Shown in pieces: positions 33,130 through 41,094 of a stretch of 43,579 nucleotides of DNA. Below the pieces are notes generated by a model. It was not told the origin of the DNA. It made no database searches and saw only the letters and a list, made by a program, of their open reading frames with translations. Within the stretch, counting starts at the first letter, position 1; every line of letters starts with the position of its first letter. The translations under genes and the position numbers were made by a program. The stretch comes from Phycisphaerae bacterium (GTDB lineage: Bacteria > Planctomycetota > Phycisphaerae > UBA1845 > PWPN01), in the NCBI GenBank assembly GCA_035384605.1, contig DAOOIV010000036.1, positions 1 through 43,579 of the forward strand. Reading direction: 5' to 3'.

Positions 33130-33900
33130 ATGAGCAGAAAGACTTCACTACATTGGGTGGTGATCCCCGCGTGCGGATTCCTCGCCGCCTTGTGCGGATG
33201 CGCCACCATGGGATTCAACAGCGACAAGGGAAGGACCATGACTTACCACGTGAAGAAAACCCCCGGCCCGATGACCGTTGACGCCGACTGGGACAAGCCG
33301 GAATGGCAGAACGCGCCGATCGCCGAGCTGACCCATTACATGGGAGACCGGCCCGATCACTCTCCCAGAACGCAGGTCAGAGTGATGTACGACGACCAGG
33401 CGCTGTACGTGATCTTCCGCGTCGAGGACCGCTACGTGCTGGCAGTGGCCAGGCAGCACGACGATATTGTCTGCCGCGACAGTTGCGTGGAGTTCTTCTT
33501 CGTGCCGGGCACGGACATCACCAAGGGCTACTTCAACCTGGAGATGAACTGCGGCGGAACAATGCTGTTTCACTTCCAGATCATCCCGCGCAGGGACTCC
33601 GTCGCCCTGGCAGCCGAAGACCTCGCCAAGATCCAGGTCGCGCACACCATGCCCAGGCGCGTGGAGACCGAGATCACGCAGCCGACCACGTGGGTGGTCG
33701 AGTACCGGCTGCCTCTGGATATCCTGCCCAAGTATCGAAAAGACGTCGCCAGACCGGCACCGGGTGTGACCTGGCGGGCGAACTTCTTCAAGTGCGCCGA
33801 CAACAGCTCACATCCCCACTGGCTGACGTGGTCCAAGGTTGAAAGACCGCGGCCCGATTTCCATGTGCCGGAGTACTTCGGCACCTTGCAGTTCGAGTAG
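33130..33900 (+). CDS. CBM9-like carbohydrate-binding lipoprotein
   Basis: A 256-residue exported lipoprotein with a CBM9-like (carbohydrate-binding family 9-like) beta sandwich. ATG 33130 follows AAGGAG (33118-33123). The signal is IPACGFLAALCGC, giving a lipid-anchored N-terminus. The domain shows the family order: MTVDADWDKPEWQNAPIAEL, the strand VRVMYDDQALYVIFRVED, DSCVEFFFVPG, YFNLEMNCGGTMLFHF, then WVVEYRLPLDIL and a final ANFFKCADN and HWLTWSKV. It probably binds polysaccharide ends at the cell surface for the hydrolases that follow (34027, 36547). The ligand is unknown. Confidence 0.83.
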   Translation: MSRKTSLHWVVIPACGFLAALCGCATMGFNSDKGRTMTYHVKKTPGPMTVDADWDKPEWQNAPIAELTHYMGDRPDHSPRTQVRVMYDDQALYVIFRVEDRYVLAVARQHDDIVCRDSCVEFFFVPGTDITKGYFNLEMNCGGTMLFHFQIIPRRDSVALAAEDLAKIQVAHTMPRRVETEITQPTTWVVEYRLPLDILPKYRKDVARPAPGVTWRANFFKCADNSSHPHWLTWSKVERPRPDFHVPEYFGTLQFE

Positions 33901-34026
33901 CCCCGGCCGGAGACGACCGCAACGCCGCGAAAGAACTGGAATCGGAATCGAGATCGAAGAGCCGACTTCCGGCTGACGTACGATCAACCTTGTCAGGCGC
34001 ATTCCTCAAATCAACAGGAGTCCGAC

Positions 34027-36528
34027 ATGCACACGTTTGCCAGGCTTGTGATGACTCTTGGGGGCGCGGTCTCCCTCGGCTGCTCACAGTTGCCGCAACA
34101 TCCTGAGCTGGTCCCGCCACCGCAAAGGATTCAGTGGGCGGCCCAACCGCCGCTGGAAATCAGCCGGGACAGCGTGACGATCGTGTTGGGAACCCGGGCC
34201 ACCGCCCCCGAAAAACACGCCGCCCAGTTGCTCCAGGACAGCGTGTCGCGACGGTTCAGACAAGAGTGGCCGATCGGCGAGGAAAGCCGGCTCCCCGCCG
34301 GCTGTGAGACGGCCATATTGCTCGGCCGGCGGTCATCGAGCGAATGGTTGGAACGGCTTTGCAGGCAGAAGCAAATCAACCTGAGAACGGCAGCCCCCGG
34401 CCACGACAACTATATCATCGAAATCCTCGATGACGACAACCGAAAGGTCGTCGTGGTCGGCGGCGGCAACCCGCGCGGCGTCATCTACGGCCAGGACACG
34501 CTTTTCCAGATGCTTCGGGAACGCGCCGGACGGTTAGAGCTGGTCCGAGCATCGGTGTGCGACTGGGCAAGCATTCCATGGCGAGGCCGGCCTCAGACCA
34601 ACGTCGAGCTTTATCTGAGACCGGGCGAGTTGGATTGCTACCTCCGCTCCCGAATCAACTTCGTCGACCTGCGCAACGGCATCTATGCCTTCGAGCCGAG
34701 CGACACACTGGAAGAAACCCTGCTGTCGCAGGCCATCAATGAGATTCACCGGCGGGGCATGCTCGTCTATGGCACGGTCAACACCGGTGTGCCCGAAACA
34801 GAGTATGACAAAGCCATCGCGATGTTCGAACGCTTCATCGCCTTGGGCGCCGACGGCCTGTGGGTGTCGTTCGATGACAAGGGACCGGGTGACAACCCCG
34901 AGGAAATCGTCCGTCGCGTGCTCGAACTCGGTCGCAAACACGGGATAACCGGCGAGCGAATCGCAATCACCCCGCCCAAAGGGGCCTACCAGGACATTGC
35001 CGCCCCCTTCAACCGGAAGATCATGGCCGTCCCCGGGATGGAGTCGGCCCTGTGGTTCTGGACGCGATATCCCTGTGATTCGGATGTCGAAGCCGCCCGT
35101 TCCATCGGATTGAAAGTCCTGCCGAGCTGGTGGCACAACTACCCGCGGACGCTGAACAGCCACGATTACACCGGCATTCCGCCGCTGGCCATGGGATGGC
35201 ACGGACCCGGCTACGAGCTGCTGGCCGACGCCGGCCGCCAGTTCACGGCCGTGATGCCCTGGGGCGGAAACGCGTGGGGCCGGTATTACGTGGTGCCGGT
35301 CATCGGCTGGTGGGGCTGGAACCCCAAGGCGCATGACTGGCAGGCAACACGCACGCGGATCCATGGTTTCGTGTTTGGCGAAAGCCAGACGGCCGCCGCG
35401 GCCGAGTTTGACGAGACGCTGGCCCGGATACGGCCCTTGCTTCACTACGCCGTCGGAGACGGCGAATGGCAACCGGCCGGCCCGCCAAGGTTGAAGAATC
35501 CGGCGGATCGGCGGCGAGGGCTGGCCCTTGTCGATCAGATGGAGGCATTGCTGACGAAGATCAAACACGCCGCACCGGTCCAGAGCATGCTCGATCCCGA
35601 CCAGTTGCAGGCCGGTTACCTGAGCAAGATGGAGAAGGAGGTCGCCACGTTGAGAGCAGCCGCAACACTGCCTTTCCCGGAGTATTGGTGGATCGCTCAT
35701 CAGCGGGCGGTGCTCGATGCCGTGTACGACGACGACATGGCGCGAGTCGAGCGGTTGACCGCCGCCGTGCGCGAGCCTTTGCTGCGAGACATCGACGAAA
35801 TCAACCAAAAGGGTCGGCAACTGGACAAGATCGACGATTACGTCAAATGGTGGACGGAGCAGGCCAACCTGGACGCCGCCGGCTGGAAAAACCTGGTCGA
35901 GAAACGCCGCAAGGAACTGGCCAATCGCTTGGCGGACTACAATTACTTTGTGAAGGTCCGGGCCGACATGCTGAAAGGGTTGGCCGACCCGCCCGTCGAC
36001 TGGGGCACAGGCCGCTGGGAATACGCAAATCTGGTACGAGCCACAGCGACGTTCACCCAACGAGAGTACTACTGGGGCAACTGGATCGCGGGCTTGTGCG
36101 ATCACGAAGGCGGCAAAGTTGCCGCGTTCGCCACCAGCCGCCGCACACCGGCCGCGGACGGCGAGTTCGCGGAACTGGAGCTGGCTCTGCCGATTTCGGG
36201 TGATCGCAGCCGACTGGCCCTGCTCATCTACCTCGCGGATGTGAACAAGGAACTGATCGGCCTGCACTACGTGAGGTGGCGATGGGCCGGTTACCGCAGG
36301 ATTCAACTCTTGCATCGCGACCACGTGCTGTGGGAAGCGGATATCGGCGTGCAGCGGGAACAGGGCGAATGGTTCATGGTCAAGCTGCCGCCGGTACCTG
36401 AGACTGTGAAGCAAGTAACGCTGCGCTTGCGGGTCGAGAACCTGCGGGGTGCGATCGGAAATCAGACGCTTGCCCTGGTCGGCCCGATTCGTCTGATCGA
36501 GTTGCCGATGCGGACCAACGTGGACTGA
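34027..36528 (+). CDS. Lipoprotein GH84/GH20-like glycoside hydrolase
   Basis: An 833-residue exported enzyme. ATG 34027 follows AGGAG, and MTLGGAVSLGC is the lipoprotein signal. An N-terminal beta-hexosaminidase domain-2-like region (about 40-180) with VVVVGGGNPRGVIYGQDTLF leads into a TIM barrel (about 185-480). The neighbouring aspartates Asp283-Asp284 in LWVSFDDKG recall the catalytic Asp pair of GH84 (N-acetylglucosaminidase) enzymes, which use the substrate acetamido group. A helical domain (about 500-650) and a beta-sandwich end (about 660-833) follow. The substrate is probably an N-acetylhexosamine-containing glycan, but the barrel is divergent and a different specificity is possible. 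It is co-directional with CBM9-like and GH29-like genes. Confidence 0.7.
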   Translation: MHTFARLVMTLGGAVSLGCSQLPQHPELVPPPQRIQWAAQPPLEISRDSVTIVLGTRATAPEKHAAQLLQDSVSRRFRQEWPIGEESRLPAGCETAILLGRRSSSEWLERLCRQKQINLRTAAPGHDNYIIEILDDDNRKVVVVGGGNPRGVIYGQDTLFQMLRERAGRLELVRASVCDWASIPWRGRPQTNVELYLRPGELDCYLRSRINFVDLRNGIYAFEPSDTLEETLLSQAINEIHRRGMLVYGTVNTGVPETEYDKAIAMFERFIALGADGLWVSFDDKGPGDNPEEIVRRVLELGRKHGITGERIAITPPKGAYQDIAAPFNRKIMAVPGMESALWFWTRYPCDSDVEAARSIGLKVLPSWWHNYPRTLNSHDYTGIPPLAMGWHGPGYELLADAGRQFTAVMPWGGNAWGRYYVVPVIGWWGWNPKAHDWQATRTRIHGFVFGESQTAAAAEFDETLARIRPLLHYAVGDGEWQPAGPPRLKNPADRRRGLALVDQMEALLTKIKHAAPVQSMLDPDQLQAGYLSKMEKEVATLRAAATLPFPEYWWIAHQRAVLDAVYDDDMARVERLTAAVREPLLRDIDEINQKGRQLDKIDDYVKWWTEQANLDAAGWKNLVEKRRKELANRLADYNYFVKVRADMLKGLADPPVDWGTGRWEYANLVRATATFTQREYYWGNWIAGLCDHEGGKVAAFATSRRTPAADGEFAELELALPISGDRSRLALLIYLADVNKELIGLHYVRWRWAGYRRIQLLHRDHVLWEADIGVQREQGEWFMVKLPPVPETVKQVTLRLRVENLRGAIGNQTLALVGPIRLIELPMRTNVD

Positions 36529-36546
36529 GAACGGAGAGCACGTCCG

Positions 36547-38940
36547 ATGAATATGCGTTTTGCCTGCCTGGTCATCCCGCTCGTTTCCTGGAGCGCAGCC
36601 CTTGCCGCGAGAATCGCCCCGCCGATCCGGGCGCAAACAACTCCCATGCCGGCAGCCATCCAGGCCGGTCAGGCCGTTGACATCGTGCTGGATCGCTACT
36701 GGCGCGGCAACGTTAAGGTTGATCAGGACGGGCTGCACGACAACAAGAAAACCTTCCCACATGTACCCCACCTCATCGAGTATCGCTTTGAATTGCCGGT
36801 CGGCGGCGAATATGAGCTTCAGGGTCGATACGTGGCCGAGACCGACGCTCCCACGTACCTGACCATCGACGGCAAGCTACAGGGGATGCGCTTCGAGGAA
36901 GCCGGCGATCATCGATCAAAATGGGTTTCGCTCGCGAAGACACCGTTGACGCCCGGCAAACACTGGATCCGGTTTACCTCGCAATATGTGGAAACACCCT
37001 TTCCGACGCTGACCGGGCTGCGTCTGGTGTTCCACGGCGGACCAGGCCCCGAGCCGGAGCCCGAGCCCCCCATTGTGGGTCCCAGGCCGTCTTTGCCCGA
37101 CGACTGGTCGAAAACGATCAGCCGCAAGATCCACAGCGACTTTCACACTGCCGGCTTCATCCGCGGAATCGGCTCCAGATTCGACGGCACAACCTTCGGC
37201 AAGACGCTTAGAGACAACGGCGTCAACGCCATCTGCATCTTCGCCAAGGGACATCACGGGTACGCTTACTACGACACGAAAGTCGGGACGCGACATCCGG
37301 GGCTGGATTTCGATCTGATGAAAGCCCAGATCGAGGCTTGCCGCAGGTACGGCATCGCCGTGTGGACCTATTTCTCCATCGCTCCGGATGAACTCTACAC
37401 CAGCACCTGCGACCAGACGATCACCGACCCGAACGACCGGCCCACCGACATGGAGGTGGACGTCGAATCGCCCTACGTCGCCGATTATCTCTGGCCGATG
37501 ATCGCCGAATGCGTCCGCAACTATGACCTCGACGGGCTCTTCTTCGACTTTCCCGGAAACGAGGAATTCGTGCGAGAGACCGTGCGCCTGGTCAAACGCA
37601 TCAAGCCCGGCATGGTCGTCGCCTATAACCACCAGTGGGCCAAGAGCCGCGATGAACTCGGCGAGTTGGACGTTCTCGAACTGGAGAGCTGGCGCCACAA
37701 GCAGCCGCTCTATCACTGGCAGTATTATGCCCGCTACGCCCGTGGCGCAGTGCCCCTGACGGCCATGACCATTCGTTTCCACAAGAGCTGGGGCGACTTC
37801 GGCGGAATCACCAGCGAGGCAATGCTTCGCGTCCACGCCGCCACCGCCATGGCCAATGGCTGCCTGCTCACCATCGGCGATCATCTGCACCCCTCCGGGC
37901 AACTCGACCCGGCGGTCTACGAGCGCATCGGCCGTGTTCTGCGCGACGTTATGAGAATCGAGCCTTACGTCACCGGTTCCGAGAGCCTCCCTTACGTCGC
38001 CCTGATGCGGCCGAAAGAGATTGCACTGATGGGTGCGGACAATCCCTGCCACGCTCTGCTCGATTCAGGCATCCACTTCACCGTCATCGACCCGTCGCAA
38101 GACCTCAAGCCGTTTACGGCCGTCCTCATCCCCGAGGCGAAAATGGCCGACGACGCGCTGACCGCGCGGTTGAAGGAATACGTCGAGAACGGCGGCAGAC
38201 TGCTCGCTTTCGGCAAGCCGCCGGCGAGAATGGCCGAGCTGTTGGGCATTGAGGCACAGCCCGCGAACGAGGCCGCCTACATCCGGATCGATCCGCGGAT
38301 CCTCCCAACCCCGCCCGCTACGGTTCTGTATACCTACTTGGAAGTCGCTCCGGCCCGACCGCTGGAGGATACAACGACCCTCGCCCCGCTCGTGTGGGCG
38401 ATGAATCACGGAACCATCCATACTTCGCGACGCCAGAGCCCACCCTCGGATGAGCCTTCCGGGCTGGCAGCCATCACCAGTCGCAAGCTCGCCAAGGGCC
38501 AAGCCGTCTATTGCGCCGCCCTGCTGCCGGAGGTCTACGCCCGATGGGGTTACTCGGCCGTACGGGAGATCGTCGCCGATCTGCTGAGGTACATGATTCC
38601 TCCCGATAAGCGCCTGGCAGACGTCGAAGCGCCGGTCCACCTGGAAGTCTCGCTCAACCGCCAAGGCAACCGCGTCATCGTGCATCTGGTCCACAGCCCG
38701 CAAAGCCGCGCCAGCCTCGGAACGTTCAACAAGGATGACCTGGTCAACCAGGACCCGGTAATCGACGAAATGCCCACGGTCGCGGGAACGAGGCTGCGCC
38801 TTGCAGAAAGCCTTGTCGGTAATCGCAGCATCAAGCTGCTCCCGGCAGGCACGGAAATCAGGCCCGACAGCCGTGCGAACGGTGTGGTGACAATCAGGGT
38901 GCCCGATTTCCAGATCAGTTCAGTGCTGCTCATCGAATAG
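36547..38940 (+). CDS. GH29-like (alpha-L-fucosidase-type) secreted glycoside hydrolase
   Basis: A 797-residue exported protein starting at ATG 36547 after GGAGAG, with a signal peptide (FACLVIPLVSWSAALAA). An N-terminal beta-sandwich (about 35-165) is joined by a Pro/Glu linker (PGPEPEPEPP) to a TIM barrel (about 190-480) resembling GH29 or a related unclassified group: KIHSDFHTAGFIRGIG, NAICIFAKGHHGYAYYD and YDLDGLFFDFPGNEEF with Asp334 as possible nucleophile. A trimerisation-like alpha/beta domain (about 500-700) and a C-terminal beta domain follow. It is probably periplasmic. The family call is moderate; a beta-galactosidase-like relation cannot be excluded. The gene begins 18 nt after the GH84-like stop codon. 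Confidence 0.7.
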   Translation: MNMRFACLVIPLVSWSAALAARIAPPIRAQTTPMPAAIQAGQAVDIVLDRYWRGNVKVDQDGLHDNKKTFPHVPHLIEYRFELPVGGEYELQGRYVAETDAPTYLTIDGKLQGMRFEEAGDHRSKWVSLAKTPLTPGKHWIRFTSQYVETPFPTLTGLRLVFHGGPGPEPEPEPPIVGPRPSLPDDWSKTISRKIHSDFHTAGFIRGIGSRFDGTTFGKTLRDNGVNAICIFAKGHHGYAYYDTKVGTRHPGLDFDLMKAQIEACRRYGIAVWTYFSIAPDELYTSTCDQTITDPNDRPTDMEVDVESPYVADYLWPMIAECVRNYDLDGLFFDFPGNEEFVRETVRLVKRIKPGMVVAYNHQWAKSRDELGELDVLELESWRHKQPLYHWQYYARYARGAVPLTAMTIRFHKSWGDFGGITSEAMLRVHAATAMANGCLLTIGDHLHPSGQLDPAVYERIGRVLRDVMRIEPYVTGSESLPYVALMRPKEIALMGADNPCHALLDSGIHFTVIDPSQDLKPFTAVLIPEAKMADDALTARLKEYVENGGRLLAFGKPPARMAELLGIEAQPANEAAYIRIDPRILPTPPATVLYTYLEVAPARPLEDTTTLAPLVWAMNHGTIHTSRRQSPPSDEPSGLAAITSRKLAKGQAVYCAALLPEVYARWGYSAVREIVADLLRYMIPPDKRLADVEAPVHLEVSLNRQGNRVIVHLVHSPQSRASLGTFNKDDLVNQDPVIDEMPTVAGTRLRLAESLVGNRSIKLLPAGTEIRPDSRANGVVTIRVPDFQISSVLLIE

Positions 38941-38967
38941 AATTCACGCTGACGCGAGGATATCGAA

Positions 38968-40131
38968 ATGCGGGTTCATCGCTTGGCTATGGTCGGATGT
39001 GGCGCGTTCGCCAGGCTCTATCACCTCCCGATTATTCACGCCAACCCCCGAGCACAACTGGCGGTTGTTTGCGACCTCAATCCCGATGTCGCGAAGGAGT
39101 GTGCCGAACGCTTTCACGCCCGCAAAGCGACTGCCGACTGGCACGAGGTGATCGACGATCCCGACGTGGACGCGATCATTCTCGCCACGCATACCAATCT
39201 GCGCGCCGAATTGATTATCCCCGCCCTGCAAGCGGGCAAACCCGTCTTCGTCGAGAAACCCGTCGCCAACACCGACGCCGAGATGGTTGAAATCGTGCGG
39301 GCCGGCCGCGCCGCCCGGCTGCCCGTCTGCGTCGACCACAATCGCCGCTCAAGCCCGGCCATGCACGATCTGTGCCAATTGCTTCAGAAGGCCCGCAACG
39401 GCCCCGGGGGCCATCTCCCCTCGGTTGACCGCAGCGACGGCGGCAAACGAGCGGCCATGCCACAGGAAAAGCAGACACAGATCCTGATCCGCGTCAATGA
39501 CGACTGCCGCAGTTGGGTCGACTGGGCATTAACCGACGCCGAGGGAATCCTTTTTGCGGAAATGGTCCACTTCATCGACGTCGCCATGTGGCTCATGAAC
39601 CCCCTGCCAATCACCCGCGTCTTCGCCGAGGGCTCGGCCCAGGGCAATTTCGCACTGATCATGCGATTCGCAGATGGCTCGCTGGCCACCATACAGCAGA
39701 CCATCTGCGGCCACTTCGACTACCCCAAGGAACTGATCGAAGTCACCGCCAACCACGTGACGATGGCCATGGAGCACCACGTCGAGTTGCGTCAGCGCGG
39801 CCTTGAAGATGAACCGTTTCGTCGCACATATCCGTTCAAGTCAATCGACGGCGGTATCGAAGACGGCGGCATCGAGGCGTTTCACCGCGCGGTGACCGAG
39901 ACCTTCGATAACGCCCGCCGCACCGGGAACCCGCCGGTGTTCATCTCCCCCGACAAAGGCCACGCCGCCCACATCGACCGATTCCTCGATTGCATCGAAG
40001 GCAAAGGTGAGAACCCCTGTGACGTCGTCGACGCCGTGCGGGTCACGCGAGTCGCCCTCAAGCTGCTCGAATCAGTGCGGAGGGAGCAGCCGGTGGAGAT
40101 CCGTGATAGCGACTGGCAGATCGAGGCGTAG
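38968..40131 (+). CDS. Gfo/Idh/MocA family oxidoreductase
   Basis: A 387-residue cytoplasmic NAD(P)-dependent oxidoreductase starting at ATG 38968 after GAGGA. The Rossmann motif is LAMVGCGAFARLYHLP, DAIILATHTNLRAELIIPAL and the EKP motif (VFVEKPVANT) follow, and FAEMVHFIDVAMWLMNP carries the C-terminal-domain catalytic His/Asp region. An Arg/Ser-rich loop around residues 135-165 (GGHLPSVDRSDGGKRAAMPQ) is longer than usual. It lies 27 nt behind the GH29-like gene and probably processes the sugar released by the hydrolases. Confidence 0.9.
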   Translation: MRVHRLAMVGCGAFARLYHLPIIHANPRAQLAVVCDLNPDVAKECAERFHARKATADWHEVIDDPDVDAIILATHTNLRAELIIPALQAGKPVFVEKPVANTDAEMVEIVRAGRAARLPVCVDHNRRSSPAMHDLCQLLQKARNGPGGHLPSVDRSDGGKRAAMPQEKQTQILIRVNDDCRSWVDWALTDAEGILFAEMVHFIDVAMWLMNPLPITRVFAEGSAQGNFALIMRFADGSLATIQQTICGHFDYPKELIEVTANHVTMAMEHHVELRQRGLEDEPFRRTYPFKSIDGGIEDGGIEAFHRAVTETFDNARRTGNPPVFISPDKGHAAHIDRFLDCIEGKGENPCDVVDAVRVTRVALKLLESVRREQPVEIRDSDWQIEA

Positions 40132-40157
40132 CATGACACTCGATGCCCCGATTCAAA

Positions 40158-40300
40158 GTACAACTGCTGGCCCCGGAATCCCTTCCGGTACAACCGCTGG
40201 CCCCGGAATCCCTTCCGGGGCCTTCAGGTTGACGATTCCTACCGCTGGCCCCGGAATCCCTTCCGGGGCCTTCAGGTTGACGATTCCTATCGTCATCAAC
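40158..40300 (+). repeat. Left array of GGAATCCC-core palindromic repeats
   Basis: Three copies start with CTGGCCCCGGAATCCCTTCC. Copy 1 is short (from 40158), copy 2 starts at 40188 and copy 3 at 40241, with a 48-nt period between the full copies. Each has arms GGCCCCGGAA and TTCCGGGGCC and is followed by TTCAGGTTGACGATTCCT. The end reads atcgtcatcaac (to 40300). The same sequence occurs inverted at 41034-41092. The array begins 26 nt after the oxidoreductase stop codon; the remainder to 40353 is AT/GC-mixed and gene-free. Confidence 0.85.
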
Positions 40301-40353
40301 ATTAGTCCCTTCCGTCGCAACTGGTGCGCATTTTGCGCGCATGTTTTGGGGCC

Positions 40354-40825
40354 TCAAGCGGCGTGGTTGTGCAAGGCCTGCGGATAGTGTCGGTCATGGA
40401 GCATGAGGACTGCAGTCATGAGGACCTGCCCTTTGTGAGTGAGGCGCCAGCGGCGAGAACGCTGGATCTTGGCGATGAGTCCATGCAGGTGGAGACGCTT
40501 GAGCAACCGGGAGACGTAAGCGGCCTGACGGCGGGATTCGACCTTGTTTGGGGTGGTGAGGCCGAGATGGTGGCGGATGTCTCGGTTGGAGAAGCCCTTG
40601 AGCAGGTGCTCACCGCGCATCACCGCGGCGAACAGACGGACGTCGTGGCGGCAGGCCGCGGGTGACGAACGTTCCGAAGTCCTTGATCAAAATGCCCTGC
40701 CGGGCTATGAATTGTTCCATGGCCTCGGGCCGGCCCAGGAGCAGATGGCCCTTGAACAGGATCCGGTCGGAGCAGGAAATCGTGCCAGTGATCTGGGCCT
40801 GATGCTTGTCGATGAATCGTTCCAC
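40354..40825 (-). pseudogene. Internally deleted, frameshifted remnant of a ~500-residue planctomycete hypothetical protein
   Basis: The minus strand keeps a start: GTG 40825 with AAAGGAG (40839-40833). It encodes VERFIDKHQAQITGTI, then SCSDRILFKGHL and IARQGILIKDFGTFVT. These match the N-terminal ~55 residues of a repeated planctomycete family I recall as about 500 residues long. About 40650-40670 the frame changes, and the C-terminal ~100 residues follow (RHDVRLFAAVMRGEHLLKGF, SNRDIRHHLGL, YVSRLLKRLHLHGLIAKIQR, SRRWRLTHKGQVLMTAVLML). The ~300-400 residues between are missing. No complete copy is in the window. The family's function is unknown to me; its repetitive occurrence suggests a mobile or repeat-associated protein. 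Confidence 0.7.
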
Positions 40826-40940
40826 GGCGTTCTCCTTTCCATGGTTTCATAAACCTTACCACGGTCAGGTAAGAACGCCGTCTTTGCTATAGGGGCTTAC
40901 CAAGCCCTCTTTGGTTGCGGCCGAAGGCCGCCTTGGATTA

Positions 40941-41092
40941 CGCTGGTCCCAGATTCCCATCTGGGACCACTCTTCTGCTCGGCCCGGAATTCCTTCCGGG
41001 CCACCCTGCTCGCGGAATCCCTTCCGCATTCGCGTTTGAATGACGATCGGAATCGTCAACCGGGAGGCCCCAGAACGGATTCCGGGGCCAGC
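40941..41092 (-). repeat. Right array of palindromic repeats with compensating stem changes
   Basis: Four palindromes lie in a row: arms GGTCCCAGAT/ATCTGGGACC (40945-40968), GGCCCGGAA/TTCCGGGCC (40981-41002), GCGGAA/TTCCGC (41012-41027) and the copy ending at 41092 (GGCCCCGGAA/TTCTGGGGCC-type). Stem bases differ between copies, but pairing is mostly kept. The last copy abuts the GH95-like stop codon (41095). Between 40826 and 40940 nothing else is recognised. Confidence 0.8.
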
Positions 41093-41094
41093 TA

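Larger units (their letters stand above)
40244..41092. mobile_element. Candidate non-autonomous element with inverted repeat ends
   Basis: A region of about 850 bp bounded by the inverted sequences 40244-40300 and 41034-41092. By eye about 50 of 57 positions agree, including GCTGGCCCCGGAATCC and GTTGACGATTCC. It contains the remnant of a ~500-residue protein gene (40354-40825) and more palindromic repeats. The layout resembles a MITE-like derivative that lost its internal coding sequence. No target-site duplication is obvious, and movement is inferred. Confidence 0.4.

Noticed and set aside
34534..36771. A 745-codon open frame on the minus strand opposite the GH84-like gene, and similar long antisense frames at 1153-2376 and 5418-6386.
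   Set aside because: They have no ribosome binding site, no recognisable domain and low-complexity composition. They mirror codon third-position GC bias of well-supported genes on the other strand.
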